Part shown: one piece after another, positions 1 to 12,310 of the stretch | Layout of the letters: each line of letters starts with the position of its first letter | Position numbering within the stretch: the stretch's first letter is position 1 | Source of the DNA: Mauremys mutica | Taxonomy: Eukaryota; Chordata; Testudines; Geoemydidae | DNA: 64,000 bases | Reading direction: 5' to 3' | NCBI RefSeq assembly: GCF_020497125.1 | Contig: NC_059075.1 | Location: 32,276,003 to 32,340,002, forward strand | The notes under the pieces: model-generated | What the model was told of the DNA's origin: nothing | The model's database searches: none | What the model saw: the letters and a program-made list of their open reading frames with translations, nothing else | Translations under genes and position numbers: made by a program

Positions 1-1929
1 ATTTCTTATCTCACTAAAGCAAGCTCAATTTCTCTAGAGCTTTTGGCTGTCTGAAGCAATCCCAATCAAGCCTTCTTCCTGGCACCCCTAGACCCCTTAG
101 GGACTTCTTTTCAGCACTTGAAAACATGAGAATGGTCATACTGGGTCAGACCAATGGTCCATCACGTCCAGTAACCTGTATCTGAAAGTGGTCAGTGCCA
201 GATGCTTCTGGCAGTTGGTGCTTTAGGGACATCTAGAGCATGGGGTTAGGTCCCAGACCATCTTGCATAATAGTCCTTAATGGACCTATCCTTCATGAAC
301 TTATCTAATTCTGTTTTGAACCCAGTTATACTTTTGACCTTCACAACATCCTATGGCAATGAGTTCCACAGGTTGACTGTGCAGTGTGTGAAGAAGTACT
401 TCCTTTTGTTTGTTTTAAACCTCCTGCCTATTAATTTCATCTGGTGACCCTTATATCTTGTGTTATGTGAAGGAGTAAATAACACCTCCCTATTCACTTT
501 CCCATATCATTCATGATTTTATAGACCTCTATCATATCCCCCCTCAGTCATCTCTCTATCATATTGTCTTAGTTGTCTCTTTTCCAAGATGAACAGTCCC
601 ATTCTTTTTAATCTCTCCCCATATGGAAGCTGTTCCATACCCCTAATCATTTTTCTTGCCCTTCTCTGCACCTTTTCCAATTCTAATATATCTTTTTTGA
701 GATGGGGTGACCAGAACTGCATGCAGTATTCAAGGTGTGGCAGTACCATAAATTTATATAGCAGCATTATGATATCTTCTGTTTTATTATCTATCCCTTT
801 CTTAATGATTCCCAATATTCTGTTCGCTTTTTTGACTGCTTCTGCACATTGAGCAGCTGTTTTCAGAGAACTATCCAAGATGACTCTAAGATCTTTTTCT
901 TGAGTGGTAACAGCTAATTTAGACTCCCATCACTTTGTGTGTATAGTTGGGATGATGTTTTCCAGTGTGCATTACTTTGCACTTATCAATATGATTTCAT
1001 CTGCCATTTTGTTGCCCACTCTCCTACTTTTGTGAGATCCCTTTGAAACTCTTTGCAGTCAGCTTTGGACTTAACTATCTTGAGTCATTTTGTACTGTCT
1101 GCAAATTTTGCCACCTCACTGTTCACCCCAGAAGATTTATAAATATGTTGAACAGCACAAACCTCAATACAGATCTTTGAGGGAACCTCGCTATTTACCT
1201 CTCTCCATTGTGAAAGCTGACCATTTATTCCTACTATTTGTTTCCTATCTTTTAATTAGTTACTGATCCATATGTGGATCTTCCCTCTTATCCCATGACT
1301 GCTCGCTTTGCTTAACAGCCTTTGGTGAGGGTGCTTGTCAAAGGCTTTCTGAAAGTCCAAATACATTATATCCACTGGATCACCCTTGTCCACATGCTTG
1401 TTGACTCCTCAAAGAATTCTTGGAGACTGGTGAGGTATGATTTCCCTTTACAAAAGCCATATTGATTCTTTCCCAATATATTGTGTTTATCTATGTCTGA
1501 TAATTCCATTCTTTACTAGTTTCAGTCAGTTTGCCTGGTACTGAAGTTAGGTTTACTTGTCTGTAATTGCCAGGATTGCTTCTGGAGCTTTTTTTAAAAA
1601 TAGGCATTACATTAGCTATCCTCCAGTAATCTAGTACAGAAGCTGATTTAAGTGATAGGTTACATACCACAGTTAGTGGTTCTGCAATTTCATATCTGAG
1701 TTCCTTCAGAATGCTTGGGTGAATACCATCTGATCCTGGTGACTTATTCATGTTTAATTTGTCAATTTGTTCCAAAAACCTCCTCTATTGCTGCCTTAAT
1801 CTGGGACAGCTCCTCAGATTTGTCACCTAAAAGGAATGATTTGGGTGTGGGGATCTCCCCCACATCCTCTGCAGTGAAGCCTGGTGCAAGAAATTAATTT
1901 AGCTTTCTCCACAATGGCCTTGTCTTCCT

Positions 1930-2002
1930 CTTTGCTGCTTTTACAGATCCAGACTCTTTGCTGCTTTTACAGATCCAGACTAACACGGCTACCCCTCTGA
2001 TA
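1930..2002 (-). mobile_element. SINE-like retroposon, truncated copy, 11 bp TSD
   Basis: An insertion in CR1 copy 1, flanked by direct repeats CTTGTCTTCCT at 1919-1929 and 2003-2013. On the plus strand it ends with CTAACACGGCTACCCCTCTG, the end shared with the other copies of this family in the window. It contains an internal tandem duplication of a roughly 26 bp segment (TTTGCTGCTTTTACAG...). The strand given follows the convention used here for the other copies and is uncertain. Confidence 0.7.
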
Positions 2003-3018
2003 CTTGTCTTCCTTGAGTGCTCCTTTAGCACCTTGATTCTCCAGTGGCCCCACTCACTGATTGGCAGGCTTCCAGCTTCTGATGTAGTTAAAAAAAATTG
2101 TTGTTAATTTGTGTGTTCTTAGGTAGTAGTTCTTCAAATTCTTTCCTGACCTGCCTTATCATACTTTTACAATTGATTTGCCAGAGTTTATGCTCTTTTC
2201 TACTTTTCTCACTAGAATCTCACTTCTAATTTTTTAAAGGATGCCTTTTTGCATCTAACCGCCTCTTTTACTCTGTTGTTTAGCCATGGTGACATATTTT
2301 GGTCTGCTTACTGTTTTGTTTTTCATTTGGCGGTATACCTTTACATTGACCCTCTATTATGGTGTTTTTAAATAGTCTCCATGGCATATGCAGGCATTTC
2401 ACTCTTGTAATTGTTCCTTTTAACTTCTGTTTAACTAGCTGCCACATTTTTATGTTGTCCTCTTTTTTAAGTTAAATGCTACTGTGGTGAATTTCTTTGG
2501 CATTTTCCCCCCTACAGGGATGTTAAATTTAATTACATTATGGTTGCTGTTAATGAGTGGCTCAGCTATATTCACCTCTTGGACCAGATACAGTGCTTCA
2601 CTTCAGACTAAATCAAGACTTGCCTCTCCCCTTGTGGGTTCCAGGATTAGCTGCTCCAAGATGCAATCATTAATGGTGACAAGAAACTTTATCTCTGCAT
2701 CCCGTCCTGAGGTGATATGTACCCAGTCAATATGGAGATAGTTGAAATCTCCCATTATTATTGCGTTTTCTGCTTTTGCAGCCTCTCTAATTTCCCTGCG
2801 CATTTCACTGTCACCACCCTGGTCAGATGGTCGATAGTATATTCTTACTGCTATACTCTTATTATGCCAGCATTATTCTATCCCTAGAGCTTCTATGGTA
2901 TAGTTTGATTCATTTAAGATTTTTACTGTATTTGACTTTATGCTTTCTTTCACACAGAATGCCACTCCCCTACAGCACAACCTACTCTGTCATTCCTGTA
3001 TATATTGTATCCTGGTGT

Positions 3019-3140
3019 TAGAGTGACTAGAGAGTAAGTGTGAAAAATCAGGACTAGGGGGGAGGGGGTGGGGTAATATATAAGAAAAAGACCCAAATAT
3101 TGGGATTGTCCCTATGAAATTGGGACATCTGGTCATCCTA
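3019..3140. mobile_element. 122 bp hAT-like MITE with 8 bp TSD
   Basis: Terminal inverted repeats TAGAGTGACTAGA and (right end, reverse complement) TAGGATGACCAGA bound the insertion. Direct repeats CCTGGTGT occur at 3011-3018 and 3141-3148, the 8 bp duplication typical of hAT transposons. It is inserted in CR1 copy 1 and has no coding capacity. Confidence 0.75.
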
Positions 3141-4414
3141 CCTGGTGTTACCATGTCGCATTGATTATCCTCATTCTACCAAGTTTCCGCAATGCCTGTT
3201 ATATAAATATCCTCATTTAATGCCAGACACTCTACTTCACCCATGTTCGTATTTAAACTTCTAGCATTTGTATATAAGCACGTGCACATTTTGTCAATAT
3301 TCAGTTGCTTGCCTTCATGTGTTATATGTAAACTTACTGTCCCTCTAAGTCCAACACCATCAGCCCCCCTGTGATTTCTGTTCAGTAGTCATATCCCCCT
3401 ACAGGCTTTTCTTCTGCTTCTCCAACCCTGAAAAGTCTAGGGACAAAACAAGATGTACAGGACACACTGACTTGTTGATCGTCTTACAGAAAGCAAAGGA
3501 TTTGCATGATTTAAGAGTCAACATTTGTAAAGCCAATTACACATACTATATTCTACAGTTAATGGGATACTGTAAAGTGTGTTATATGGGATATGTTATA
3601 CAGGAGGTAAGACTAGATGGTGACAATGGTCCCTCCCGGCCTTAAAAAAATCAAACAAAACCTCAATTTAGGTTTTGTTATAACAAGATTTACAAAACCT
3701 AAAAATCAAGAAACATCAGTGAAGACAAAGCTTTTGGTTTAGATGTAAATGTTCCTCTACAGGTTTGTCATTACAGAACTGGGTGACCTCAAATGAAACT
3801 AAGTTGACTACTTTCACTGCCCCAGTTGAGTAAAATGCCAAAACCAAGAAGTCAGCATGAATGATGAAAAATCAATGAGATTGTAAAGCCTGCTTCCCAT
3901 TCAAAGATGTGAGGTGCCTGATGTCAATACACATAGGGATATTTGCTTTTTGTTTTACAAATGTGATTTTTCACTTGACAGTGTCCCTGAATGAATGAGG
4001 AGAAAGGTGTGATCATTTGTTCTCTACTACAGTGAAATGTGTTTTAAGCAACCACAACAGGCAATTGGGGTGTTTAAGGGGATTTAAAAAAGGAAGAGGG
4101 GACTTGTACTCAATATGTTTGGGGATATTTTCTCATGTCTCCTCAACTAGGAAATTGTGTAATTAAGGTTTCATTCTGTATGACTGGGGTCCCCCTTTCC
4201 TCTGGTTTGCTGTGTAATCTTGTGGGAGTGGGATAAAGCAGACTTTTCAGGGGAATAAGATAGAGGTAGATGAGATCATCCTATTTGCTGCTCCTGGAGA
4301 TTGAATCACCCCCTGATGCCTACATTAGTTATCTCTCTCCCCTTCCATTGTCATGGGTCACACTAGTAGGGATTCACTGTGATCGCCAGGGACATTCTTG
4401 CCCCTTAGACTTAC

Positions 4415-4751
4415 CTATTGTTGAAACCACAGTCCCCACAAAATAAAAGGCCCCGGTAAAATCCCATCGGGGTCTGATGTCATCGACCCGGATCCCGGCC
4501 ACACTGGCCTCTTGGTACTCCCGGAGAAAGTCTTGCAGCTCTGCCCGGCTCAGGTTGTGCCTCTGGCTGAAGTTCACGAACCTCTCCTCCCACTTCTCCT
4601 TGGCTTCCCTCTCGGTGGGCAGCTCGATGGCCGAGAACACAGCGGCCCCGCACAGCATGTACAGGATGATGAGCGCGGCCAGCAGCAGGAAGCGGGCGTT
4701 ATCCTCGTTCAGGTGACCCAGGCTGGAGCAGCAGCAGCCGCGCCACGCCAT
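4415..4751 (-). CDS. KCNK13: KCNK13 (THIK-1) two-pore K+ channel, first coding exon
   Basis: The exon encodes the first 112 residues plus one base of a two-pore-domain potassium channel subunit, a plasma-membrane protein giving background K+ current. Visible in order: a short cytosolic N-terminus with the HLNEDNARF motif typical of THIK channels, a hydrophobic M1 helix at about residues 21-43, two extracellular cap helices (about 44-90) with N-glycosylation sequons at N60 (NFS) and N66 (NLS), and the P1 pore helix ending in TVVSTIG, the first half of the selectivity filter. The frame stops at a GTAAGT donor directly after the first base of the filter glycine codon, the exon boundary known for KCNK12/13. 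The ATG at 4751 has A at -3 and G at +4; an in-frame upstream extension lacks an ATG. KCNK13 is preferred over KCNK12 from the N-terminal sequence and the neighbouring TDP1. M2-M4 and the second pore must lie outside the window to the left. Confidence 0.93.
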
Positions 4752-6930
4752 TCTCCGCCCCGGGGGACCAGGCCGAGGGGGCTGCTGGAGCCCGGCACGA
4801 CGTTTGCACCCGACCGCAGCTCCCCCAAACTCCCACAAGCGTAGCTGCGTCCTGGGTTATACTCCCGGGGCCAGGGCTGCCAGGGGCCGTGAGCAGCGCG
4901 ATCCATGGCCACCCCGCATCTCTGCCGGCGGATCCGGGCGGCCTCTCCAGGGCACTTGGATGACAGAGGCGTGCAGCGCTTCGTGAATCTTTATCGCCAC
5001 TTTCCCGCCCTTCCGACGGCTCTGGGAGCTGGGGCTCATCCTCGGGCGCTCCGGGCCATTTCTCAAGACGCCCACTTGGGTCTCCTGGCTCAGAAAGTGA
5101 CTTTCCGTCCTCGGGCAAACAACCCGTGCTCCGGGGCGCCCGACACAGCCCGCTCTGCTCTTCTCGTCAAGTTTCGGATCCTTTCCTCCCTCCGCCCCAC
5201 ACGCCTCCACTTAGCTAAGGGACCCCAACAACGCAACTCCAGCTTGCCACGAGGGGTGAGAGGGACCGAACTCCATGCGACGCGGCTGTCTCCGGAGCGC
5301 TCAGGTGCACACGTGCGAACTCATCTCTCCGTGCCCCCAAAGCGAGACCTCCCTCCTTTCCCTCACACAAGTCAGAGCCATCCTGTCCCTGACCTTTCCC
5401 GGCATGTCTGCGCCTTCAGAGCGGCCGCGGGAACTTCCCGAGCATGCAGCCGCGCAGGAGTCCCCCCTCGACGTTAAAATGCAGTGGAGAGATCAGAGCA
5501 GCCCCCTCCATAGTCACCAAACGGTCCCCAGAGCCTCAATCCTTGCACAGTGCAGGTCACAGTGTGAACAGTGGGGAAAGAGCCCAGCCGAGCCTGGGGC
5601 CCTCAGGACGGGGCTTGCGCCGAAGAAAGTGGAGTGGAGCCTACAATTATCAATTCGGTTCAGCTCGAATACTGAAGCTGGAGACCTGGGGTATCTCCCT
5701 GCCCAGGGAAAGTCCCCATCGGCTTTCGCTCCCTGTCAACGCCGGGTTTGGAAACTTCGTCAGCTCAAATCAAACTGGTGGCTAACACGGCTGGGTAGTA
5801 ACCGAGGCGCTAACGCGGAGCGACGCCTCGCACGGACCACGCGGAGTCAAGGTAGAGCTCGCCAGCCCGAGGGGTTAACATCCCGGGTCCGAGCTGATCC
5901 CTGGGCCGGGCCCCTCGGGAGCTCCATCTGCTGGGGGGGGGGGGCTAATCCTCCCCCCGCGTTAGAGGGTCAGCCCTGCAGTGGGGGGTGCCAGGCCGGG
6001 GCGGTGCTGACAGTCCTCTCCGGAGGGTAGCTCGTGTCACACGGGACCGCCTGCTCCTGTGGCAGCCGCAGAAGGCAGAGGATGCGGCTCCGACGGTCCC
6101 TCCGTCTCCCTTGCCGGCCGGCGGCCGCTCTCTTCTCCTCGGGGAGTCACGGCCCCGCCCCCTGCCCGGAGCCAGGGCAGGCAGCCCCCGTTTGCGCGCG
6201 GCGCCCGCCCGGGCAGCAGCCGGGTCCGCGTCTGGGGGAGCCTGGCGGCGCGGTGCCTCGCTCGGTCTCCGCCTTGGTGCCCTCCCGCTCTCCGCCAAGT
6301 GCAGCCGGCTTCAGCGGCGCCTCCGCCAGCCGCCGCCTTCCTCCCCAGCGCGCCTGGCAGCCCCCACCCCCGGCGGCACACAGCGCTGCAGCCGGCGGAG
6401 AGCAGCAACTGCCGATCCCGCGCTCCCCCGCCTCTGTGGGCAGCGCCAGGGGGGCCGGAGCGGGAAGACCCCTCGGAAGGAGGCAGGAGCACCCCCCCCC
6501 CCGAGGCCCCGAGGGGACGGATGAGCTGTCCCAGGCACTGCCAGGGCGCCTGTCTCCACCGTGTCTGGGCGCCACCCGCGAGCGTCCCCGGGCAGCAGCT
6601 CCGCTCCTCTAGGGGAGGCGGCGCGCGCTTTTCTCTGCGCACTGTGCTGAGCGCGGCGTTTGGCCGGCGCAGTGGCTCAGGCAGGGCTTGCGCGGCTCAG
6701 TGGGCGGTCTGCGCGGTGCTGGATGCGGCGGGGGAAGGGAGGCGTGAAAACCTCTGTGCTCTGAGCGCGCTCTGCCCGGGGGCGCGTCAGGCCTTGGCTT
6801 GGGGAGAAGGGCAGCCAGGGAAAGGGACGGGTCCTTCCCTAATAACCGGCCTTTGTACACCTGGCGTCCAGAAGTGGCAGGCAGAAGAAGCCTGTGGCTG
6901 CAGAGGCCCGTAGGTTAGGTGTTACTGGCC
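4440..6930. promoter_or_regulatory. CpG island, KCNK13 promoter region
   Basis: A sharply bounded G+C-rich block dense in CG dinucleotides covers KCNK13 exon 1 and about 2 kb upstream of its start codon. Base composition falls back to A+T-rich at about 6930. This is the usual setting of a vertebrate CpG-island promoter, so the KCNK13 transcription start and 5' UTR should lie within it; I see no convincing TATA box or initiator that fixes the start. Long open frames on both strands here lack homology I recognise and are expected from low stop-codon density in such composition. Confidence 0.8.
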
Positions 6931-7449
6931 TCTCCTAGAATGCGGGGGGTGGTCAGCCTATAATGGCTAGGTAGAGGGCCGGCTCAGGCTGTGCATGCAA
7001 CAACTTTTAATGATTCGGGACCATCACCCTGTGCACGTCTGGTCAGTGTTACAATTTGATCTGTGGTTCTTCTGTTCCCTCCTATTGTTTGTCATGCTCA
7101 TCTCTTGCTTCTTGTCTTAAATTATGTCCTGATCCTGGAAACAGGTAACCACAGGTGCCTAACTTTAATTGCACCAGTAGTACCACTGAAGTCCATGGAT
7201 TGCTCACATGAGTAATAATACCTAGCTCTTGAAGTTTGTTCTTCAGGAGATCTCAAAGTGTGAAGTTATGCACGTGCATATATGTTTTCAGTATAAATCT
7301 CTTTGATGTCATTCTTTCAGGGCATATTATGTGTTTGTACAGCACCAAGGGAGCCTGTGCCTGATTAGACTCACAATATAATACAAATATACAACTAACA
7401 GTGACGTTACTCCATTGTGCCAGAAAAGGGCACCTCTTTCAGGTCTAAC
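6931..7449. other. Intergenic, no gene seen
   Basis: A+T-rich sequence beyond the CpG island. Only a weak hairpin-type old repeat is visible near 7165-7215 (PCR-length block with CACTGAAGTCCATGG followed by CACATGAGTAAT). No coding sequence recognised. Confidence 0.5.
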
Positions 7450-7451
7450 TA

Positions 7452-7805
7452 CAGTAGAACCTCAGAATTAGGAAAACTTCTGGTATTGAGATTGTTTGTA
7501 ACTCTGAAATGTTCTGAACTCTGAACAAAACATTATGGTCATTCTTTCAAAGGTTTACAACTGAACATTGACTTAATGCAGCTTTGAAACTTTACTTTGC
7601 AGAAGAAAAATGCTGCTTTCCCTTTTTGTAGTAGTTTACATTTGACATAGTTCTGTACTGTACTTGCTTTCTTTTTCCTTTTTCTTTTCTTTTTCTTTTT
7701 TTTTTTTTTGTCTCTGCTGCTGCCTAATTGTGTACTTCCGGTTCCAAATGAGGTATGTGGTTGACTGGTCAGTTCATAGGTGTTCATAACTCTGTGGTTC
7801 TACTG
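7452..7805. mobile_element. Tigger/pogo-like MITE, TA target duplication
   Basis: The ends read CAGTAGAACCTCAGA on the left and, as reverse complement, CAGTAGAACCACAGA on the right. Each end is bounded by TA (7450-7451 and 7806-7807). This matches the Tc1/mariner superfamily, pogo/Tigger group, in terminal sequence and target duplication. The 354 bp body contains a T-rich tract (about 7665-7710) and no transposase frame. Confidence 0.75.
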
Positions 7806-9024
7806 TACAACTTGTTGCTCTTTTCTCAACAAGTTATTAAATCCTTCACTATCCAGCAACGAAAAATTGAGGGTCTGTGTGTGAGATGCAGTTCTGCAAC
7901 TTCAGCATGGTTTAAAGATGTAACATGTTGAAAAGCTCTCTATCAGAATAACTTTTGGAAAGATAATTGTGAAGGAAAAGATAAAAACAAAGAGCTAAAC
8001 CAAGCAATATCCAGCAATTATTATAGTGATGAATTATAATTTAAAATGGTGAAAGCATTAGAATTTGGATGCATAATAGACATTATTAACTCGGAGAAAG
8101 AGAGATGGCTTTTCCTTTTCAGTGAAGGAGGAATAACAGGTATTTTATTGAAATAGCAGCTCAGTGACATATTACTACAATGCTTACATACTGCATTTTA
8201 TTATGTATTATTCATATTGCACTAAAAGTGTTCTAAGAACATAAGAATGGCCATACTGGGTCAGATCAAAGGTCCATCTAGCCCAGTATCGTGTTTTCCG
8301 ACAGTGGCCAGTGCCAGATGCCTCAGAGGGAATGAACAGGTAATCAAGTGATCCATTCCTTGTCTCCCATTCCCAGCTTCTGGCAAACACAGGCTACGGA
8401 CACCATCCCTGCCCATCCTGGCTAATAGCCATTGATGGACCTATCCTCCGTGAATGTATCTAGCTCTTTTTTGAACCCTGTTATAGTCTAGGCCTTCACA
8501 ACATCCTCTGGCAAGGAGTTCCACAGGTTGACTGTGCATTGTGTGAAAAAATACTTCCTTTTGTTTGTTTTAAACCTGCTGCCTATTAATTTCATTTGGT
8601 GACCCCTAGTTCTTATGTTATGAGAAGGGGTAAATAACACTTCCTTATTTACTTTCTCCACACCAGTCATGATTTTACACTTCAATCATATCCCCCCTTA
8701 GTCATCTCTTTTCCAAGATGAAAAGTCCCAGTCTTATTAATCTCTCCTCATACAGAAGCTGTTCTATACCCCTAATAATTTTTGTTGCCCTTTTCTGAAC
8801 CTTTTCCAATTCCAATATATCTTTTTTTGAGATGGGGCAACCACATCTGCATGCAGTATTCAAGATGTGGACGTACCATGGATTTATATAGAGGCAATGT
8901 AATATGTTCTGTCTTATTATCTATCCCTTTCTTAATGATTCCCAACATTCTGTTCACTTTTTTTGACTGCCACTACACACTGAGTGGATGTTTTCAGAGA
9001 ATTATCCACAATGACTCCAAGATC

Positions 9025-9323
9025 AGTGGTACCTGATGACAGAACAAGGAGTAATGGTCTCAAGTTGCAGTGGAGGAGGATAGGTTGGATATTAGGAAAA
9101 ACTTTTTCACTCAGAGAGTGATGAAGCACTGGAATGGGTTACCTAGGGAGCAAGGGAGGTTGTGGAATCTCCTTCCTTAGAGGTTTTTAAGGTCAGGCTT
9201 GACAAAGCCCTTGCTGGGATGATTTAGTTGCGAATTGGTCCTGCTTTGAGCAGGGGGTTGGACTAGATGACCTCCTGAGGTCCCTTCCAACCCTGATATT
9301 CTATGATTCTATAATTCTATGAT
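9025..9323 (+). mobile_element. CR1 3' end fragment nested in an opposite CR1
   Basis: The sequence has the plus-sense CR1 3' UTR features: TTGGACTAGATGACCTCC, then TTCCAACCCTGATATTCTAT and the terminal ATTCTATG microrepeats (9295-9322). It interrupts CR1 copy 2 between ACTCCAAGATC and TCGTTCTTGAG, positions that are contiguous in CR1 copy 1. A 5'-truncated insertion. Confidence 0.88.
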
Positions 9324-10043
9324 CTCGTTCTTGAGTGGTAACAGCTAATTTAGACTCCATCATTTTATATGTATAGTTGGTATTATGTGTTCCAATGTGC
9401 ATTACTTTGCATTTATCAACATTGAATTTCATCTGCCATTTTGTTGCCCAGACACCCAGTTTTGAGAGATCCTTTTGTAGCTCTTAGTTAAGTCCCGGGC
9501 AGACTGCGATCTTGAGTAGTTTGGTATCATCTTCAAATTTTGCCACCTGTTTACCCCTTTTTCCAGATCATTTATGAATATGTTGAATAGGACTGGGCCA
9601 GTACAGACCCCTGGGGGACAACACTATTTCTCTCTCTCCATTCTGAAAACTGACCATTTATTCCTACCCTTTGTTTCCTATCTTTTAATGTTATCAATCC
9701 ATGAGAGGATCTTCCTTCTTATCTCATGACTACTTACTTTGCTTAAGAACCTTTGGTGGGGTACCTTGTCAAAGGCTTTCTGACAATCTAAATATACTAT
9801 ATCCACTGGATCCCCTTGTCCACATGCTTGTTGACCCCTTCAAAGAATTCTAGTAGATTGGTGAGGCATTATTTCACTTTACAAAAACATGTTGACTCAT
9901 CCCCAACAAATTATGTTCATCTGTGTCTGACAATTTTGTTCTTTACTATAGTTTCAGTTTGCCCGGTACTGAAGTCAGGCTTACTGGCCTGGAATTGCTG
10001 GGGTCACTGCTGGAGCCCTTTTTAAAAATTGGCATCACATTAG

Positions 10044-11613
10044 CTATCCTTCAGTCATTTCATACAGAAGCTGATTTAGTAGTCCTGCAATTTCACATTT
10101 GAGTTCCTTCAGAACTCTTGGGTGAATACCATCTGGTTCTGGTGACTTATTACTGTTTAGTTTATCAGTTTGTTCCAAAACCTCCTCTAATGACACCTCA
10201 ATCTTGGACAGTTCCTCAGATTTGTCATCTAGAAAGAATGGCTCAGGTTTGGGAATCTCCCTCACATCCTCAACCGTGAAGACCTACGCAAAGAATTCAT
10301 TTAGTTTCTCCGCCTCAATTGTCCAATGGCCACACTGGTTGTTAGTAGGCTTCCTGCTTCTGATGTTGTTGGTATTACTTTTTGAGTCTTTGGCTAGCTG
10401 TTCTTCAAATTCTTTTTTGGCCTTCCTAACTGTATTTTTACACTTCATTTGCCAGAGTTTATGCTCTTTTCTATTTTCCTCACTAGGATTTAACTTCCAC
10501 CTTTTAAAGGATGCCTCTTTGCCTCTCACTGCTTCTCTTACTTGGTTGTTTAGCCACGGTGGCTCTTTTTTGGTTCTCTTACTATGTTTTTTAATTTGTG
10601 TATACATTTAAGTTGAGCCTCTATTATGGTGTCTTTTAAAAGTTTCCATGCAGCTTGCAGGGATTTTACTTTTGGTACTGTACCTTTTAATTTCTGTTTA
10701 ACTAACCTCCTCATTTTTGTGTAGCTCCCCTTTCTGAAATTAAATGCTACAGTGTTGGGCTGCTGTGGTGTTTTCCCCACCACAGGGATGTTAAATTTAA
10801 TTATATTATAGTCACTATTACCAAGTGGTCCAGCTATATTCACCTCTTGGACCTGATCCTGTGCTCCACTTAGGACTAAATCAAGAACTGCCTCTCCTCT
10901 TGTGGGTTCCAGGATTAGCTGCTCCAAGAAGCAGTCATTTAAGGTGTCAAGAAACTTTATCTCTGCATCCCGTCCTGAGGTGATATGTACCCAGTCAATA
11001 TGGGGATAGTTGAAATTCCCCATTATTACTGATTTTTTTTAATAGCCTCTATAATCTCCCTGAGCATTTCACAGTCACTATCACCATCCTGGTCAGGTGG
11101 TCGGTAATGTATTCCTACTGCTATATTCTTATTATTCGAGCATGGAATTACTGTTCATAGAGATTCTGTTGCACAATTTGCTTCATTTAAGATTTTTACT
11201 TCATTTGATTCTACGCTTTCTTTCACATATAGTGCTACTCCCGCACCAGCACGACCTGTTCTGTCCTTCCGATATATTTTGTACCCTGGTATTACTGCGT
11301 CCCATTGATTATCCTCAGTCCACCAAGTTTCTGTGATGCCTATTATATCAATATCCTCATTTAATACGAGGCACTCTAATTCACCTATCTTATTATTTAG
11401 ACTTCTAGCATTGGTATATAAGCACTTTAAAAATGTGTCACTTTTTAGCAGTCTCCCATTACACAATGTAATTGAATGAGCCTTCTTTTCGTTTGACTGT
11501 TTCTCATCAGATCCTACCTGTATTTTATTATCTTCCATTCTCTCCTCCTTACTAGGATATAGAGAATCTCCATAAGCAGATCCTCCCCTAAGGAACCACG
11601 TGCTCCTCGACAT
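10044..11613 (-). pseudogene. CR1 ORF2 remnant: endonuclease and RT start
   Basis: Three frames in succession carry the apurinic-type endonuclease (SLNNKIGELECLVLNEDIDI, ITETWW, AGAGVALYVKES), the connecting region, and the first RT block. Frameshifts near 11150, 10600 and 10290 break the ORF. A 5'-truncated copy would have lost this part, so it marks the copy as unusually complete. Confidence 0.8.
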
Positions 11614-11634
11614 CTGTCAGCTTTCCCCCAGACC

Positions 11635-11985
11635 TTAGTTTAAAAACTGCTCTACGATCTTTTTAATTTTAAGTGCCAGCAGTCTGGTTCCATTTTGGTT
11701 TAGGTGGAGCCCATCCTTTCTGTATAGGCTCCCCCTTGCCCAAAAATTTCCCCAGTTTCTAATAAATCTAAATCCCTCCTCCCTACACCATCGTCTCATC
11801 CATGCATTGAGACTGCAGTTCTGCCTGTCTAACTGGCCCTGCACATGGAACTGGAAGCATTTCAGACAATGCTACCATGGAGGTCCTGGACTTCAATCTC
11901 TTACCTAGCAGCCTAAATTTGGCCTCCAGGACCTCTCTTCTATCTTCCCTATGTCATTGGTACCTACATATACCACGACCCCCAG
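11635..11985 (-). pseudogene. CR1 ORF1 esterase-domain remnant
   Basis: A decayed part of CR1 ORF1. The block with G-T-N-D (near 11960) and the later D-G-L-H-L-N block (near 11700) correspond to the oxyanion-side Asn and the catalytic Asp-x-x-His of SGNH hydrolases. In CR1 elements this domain sits in the ORF1 protein upstream of the endonuclease. The order here is as expected, with the endonuclease start at about 11613 just downstream. Confidence 0.75.
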
Positions 11986-12103
11986 TTCCTCCGCAGCACT
12001 ACACATAAGTCTATCTAGATGTCTCGAGAGATCTGCAACCTTCGCACCAAGCAGGCAAGTCATCATGCAGTTCTCCTGGTCATCGCAAACCCACCTATCT
12101 ATG

Positions 12104-12310
12104 TATCAGAGGGGTAGCCGTGTTAGTCTGGATCTGTAAAAGCAGCAAAGAGTCCTGTGGCACCTTATAGACTAACAGACGTTTTGGAGCATGAGCTTTC
12201 GTGGGTGAATACCCACTTCGTTGGATGCATGCATCCGACGAAGTGGGTATTCACCCATGAAAGCTCATGCTCCAAAACATCTGTTAGTCTATAAGGTGCC
12301 ACAGGACTCT
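12104..12310. mobile_element. SINE-like retroposon, palindromic copy, 13 bp TSD
   Basis: Flanked by direct repeats CCACCTATCTATG at 12091-12103 and 12311-12323. The left half (12104-12231) begins TATCAGAGGGGTAGCCGTG; the right half is the reverse complement of most of the left half, centred near 12231 on GGATGCATGCATCC. The arms are nearly identical over about 80 bp, so the copy can form a long hairpin. It is inserted in ORF1 of CR1 copy 2. Confidence 0.82.

Larger units (their letters stand above)
124..3420 (-). mobile_element. CR1 LINE, copy 1, degraded ORF2
   Basis: The antisense strand reads as a CR1-family non-LTR retrotransposon. From its 5' to 3' side: endonuclease remnant (about 2600-2800, with GDFNYLHIDW), reverse transcriptase fingers (about 1490-1775, NKSPGSDGIHPSILKEL), and the RT C-terminus (about 519-878, [18 protein letters not shown]), then the 3' UTR near 124-500. 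Many stops and frameshifts. Two younger elements interrupt it: a retroposon at 1930-2002 and a 122 bp hAT at 3019-3140. It lies in sense with KCNK13, inside intron 1. Confidence 0.9.
1..4414 (-). other. KCNK13: KCNK13 intron 1 (3' part outside window)
   Basis: Intron sequence downstream of the KCNK13 exon 1 donor (GT at 4414-4413). About three quarters of it is a CR1 LINE in the same orientation as the gene (about 124-3420). The segment 3420-4414 shows no coding sequence or repeat that I recognise; it is mostly A+T-rich. Confidence 0.85.

Noticed and set aside
4752..4838. N-terminal extension of the KCNK13 frame upstream of the ATG at 4751
   Set aside because: The extended frame begins at a TTG and has no in-frame ATG; the ATG at 4751 has a strong context and matches the family start.
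5275..6913. Long open frames on both strands in the CpG island (up to 284 codons)
   Set aside because: High G+C lowers stop-codon frequency; the translations are Arg/Pro/Ala/Gly-rich, overlap in many frames and show no domain.
12104..12310. CRISPR-like or phage-type inverted repeat structure
   Set aside because: It is a single palindrome from a dispersed eukaryotic retroposon with a 13 bp target duplication; no spacer array exists.
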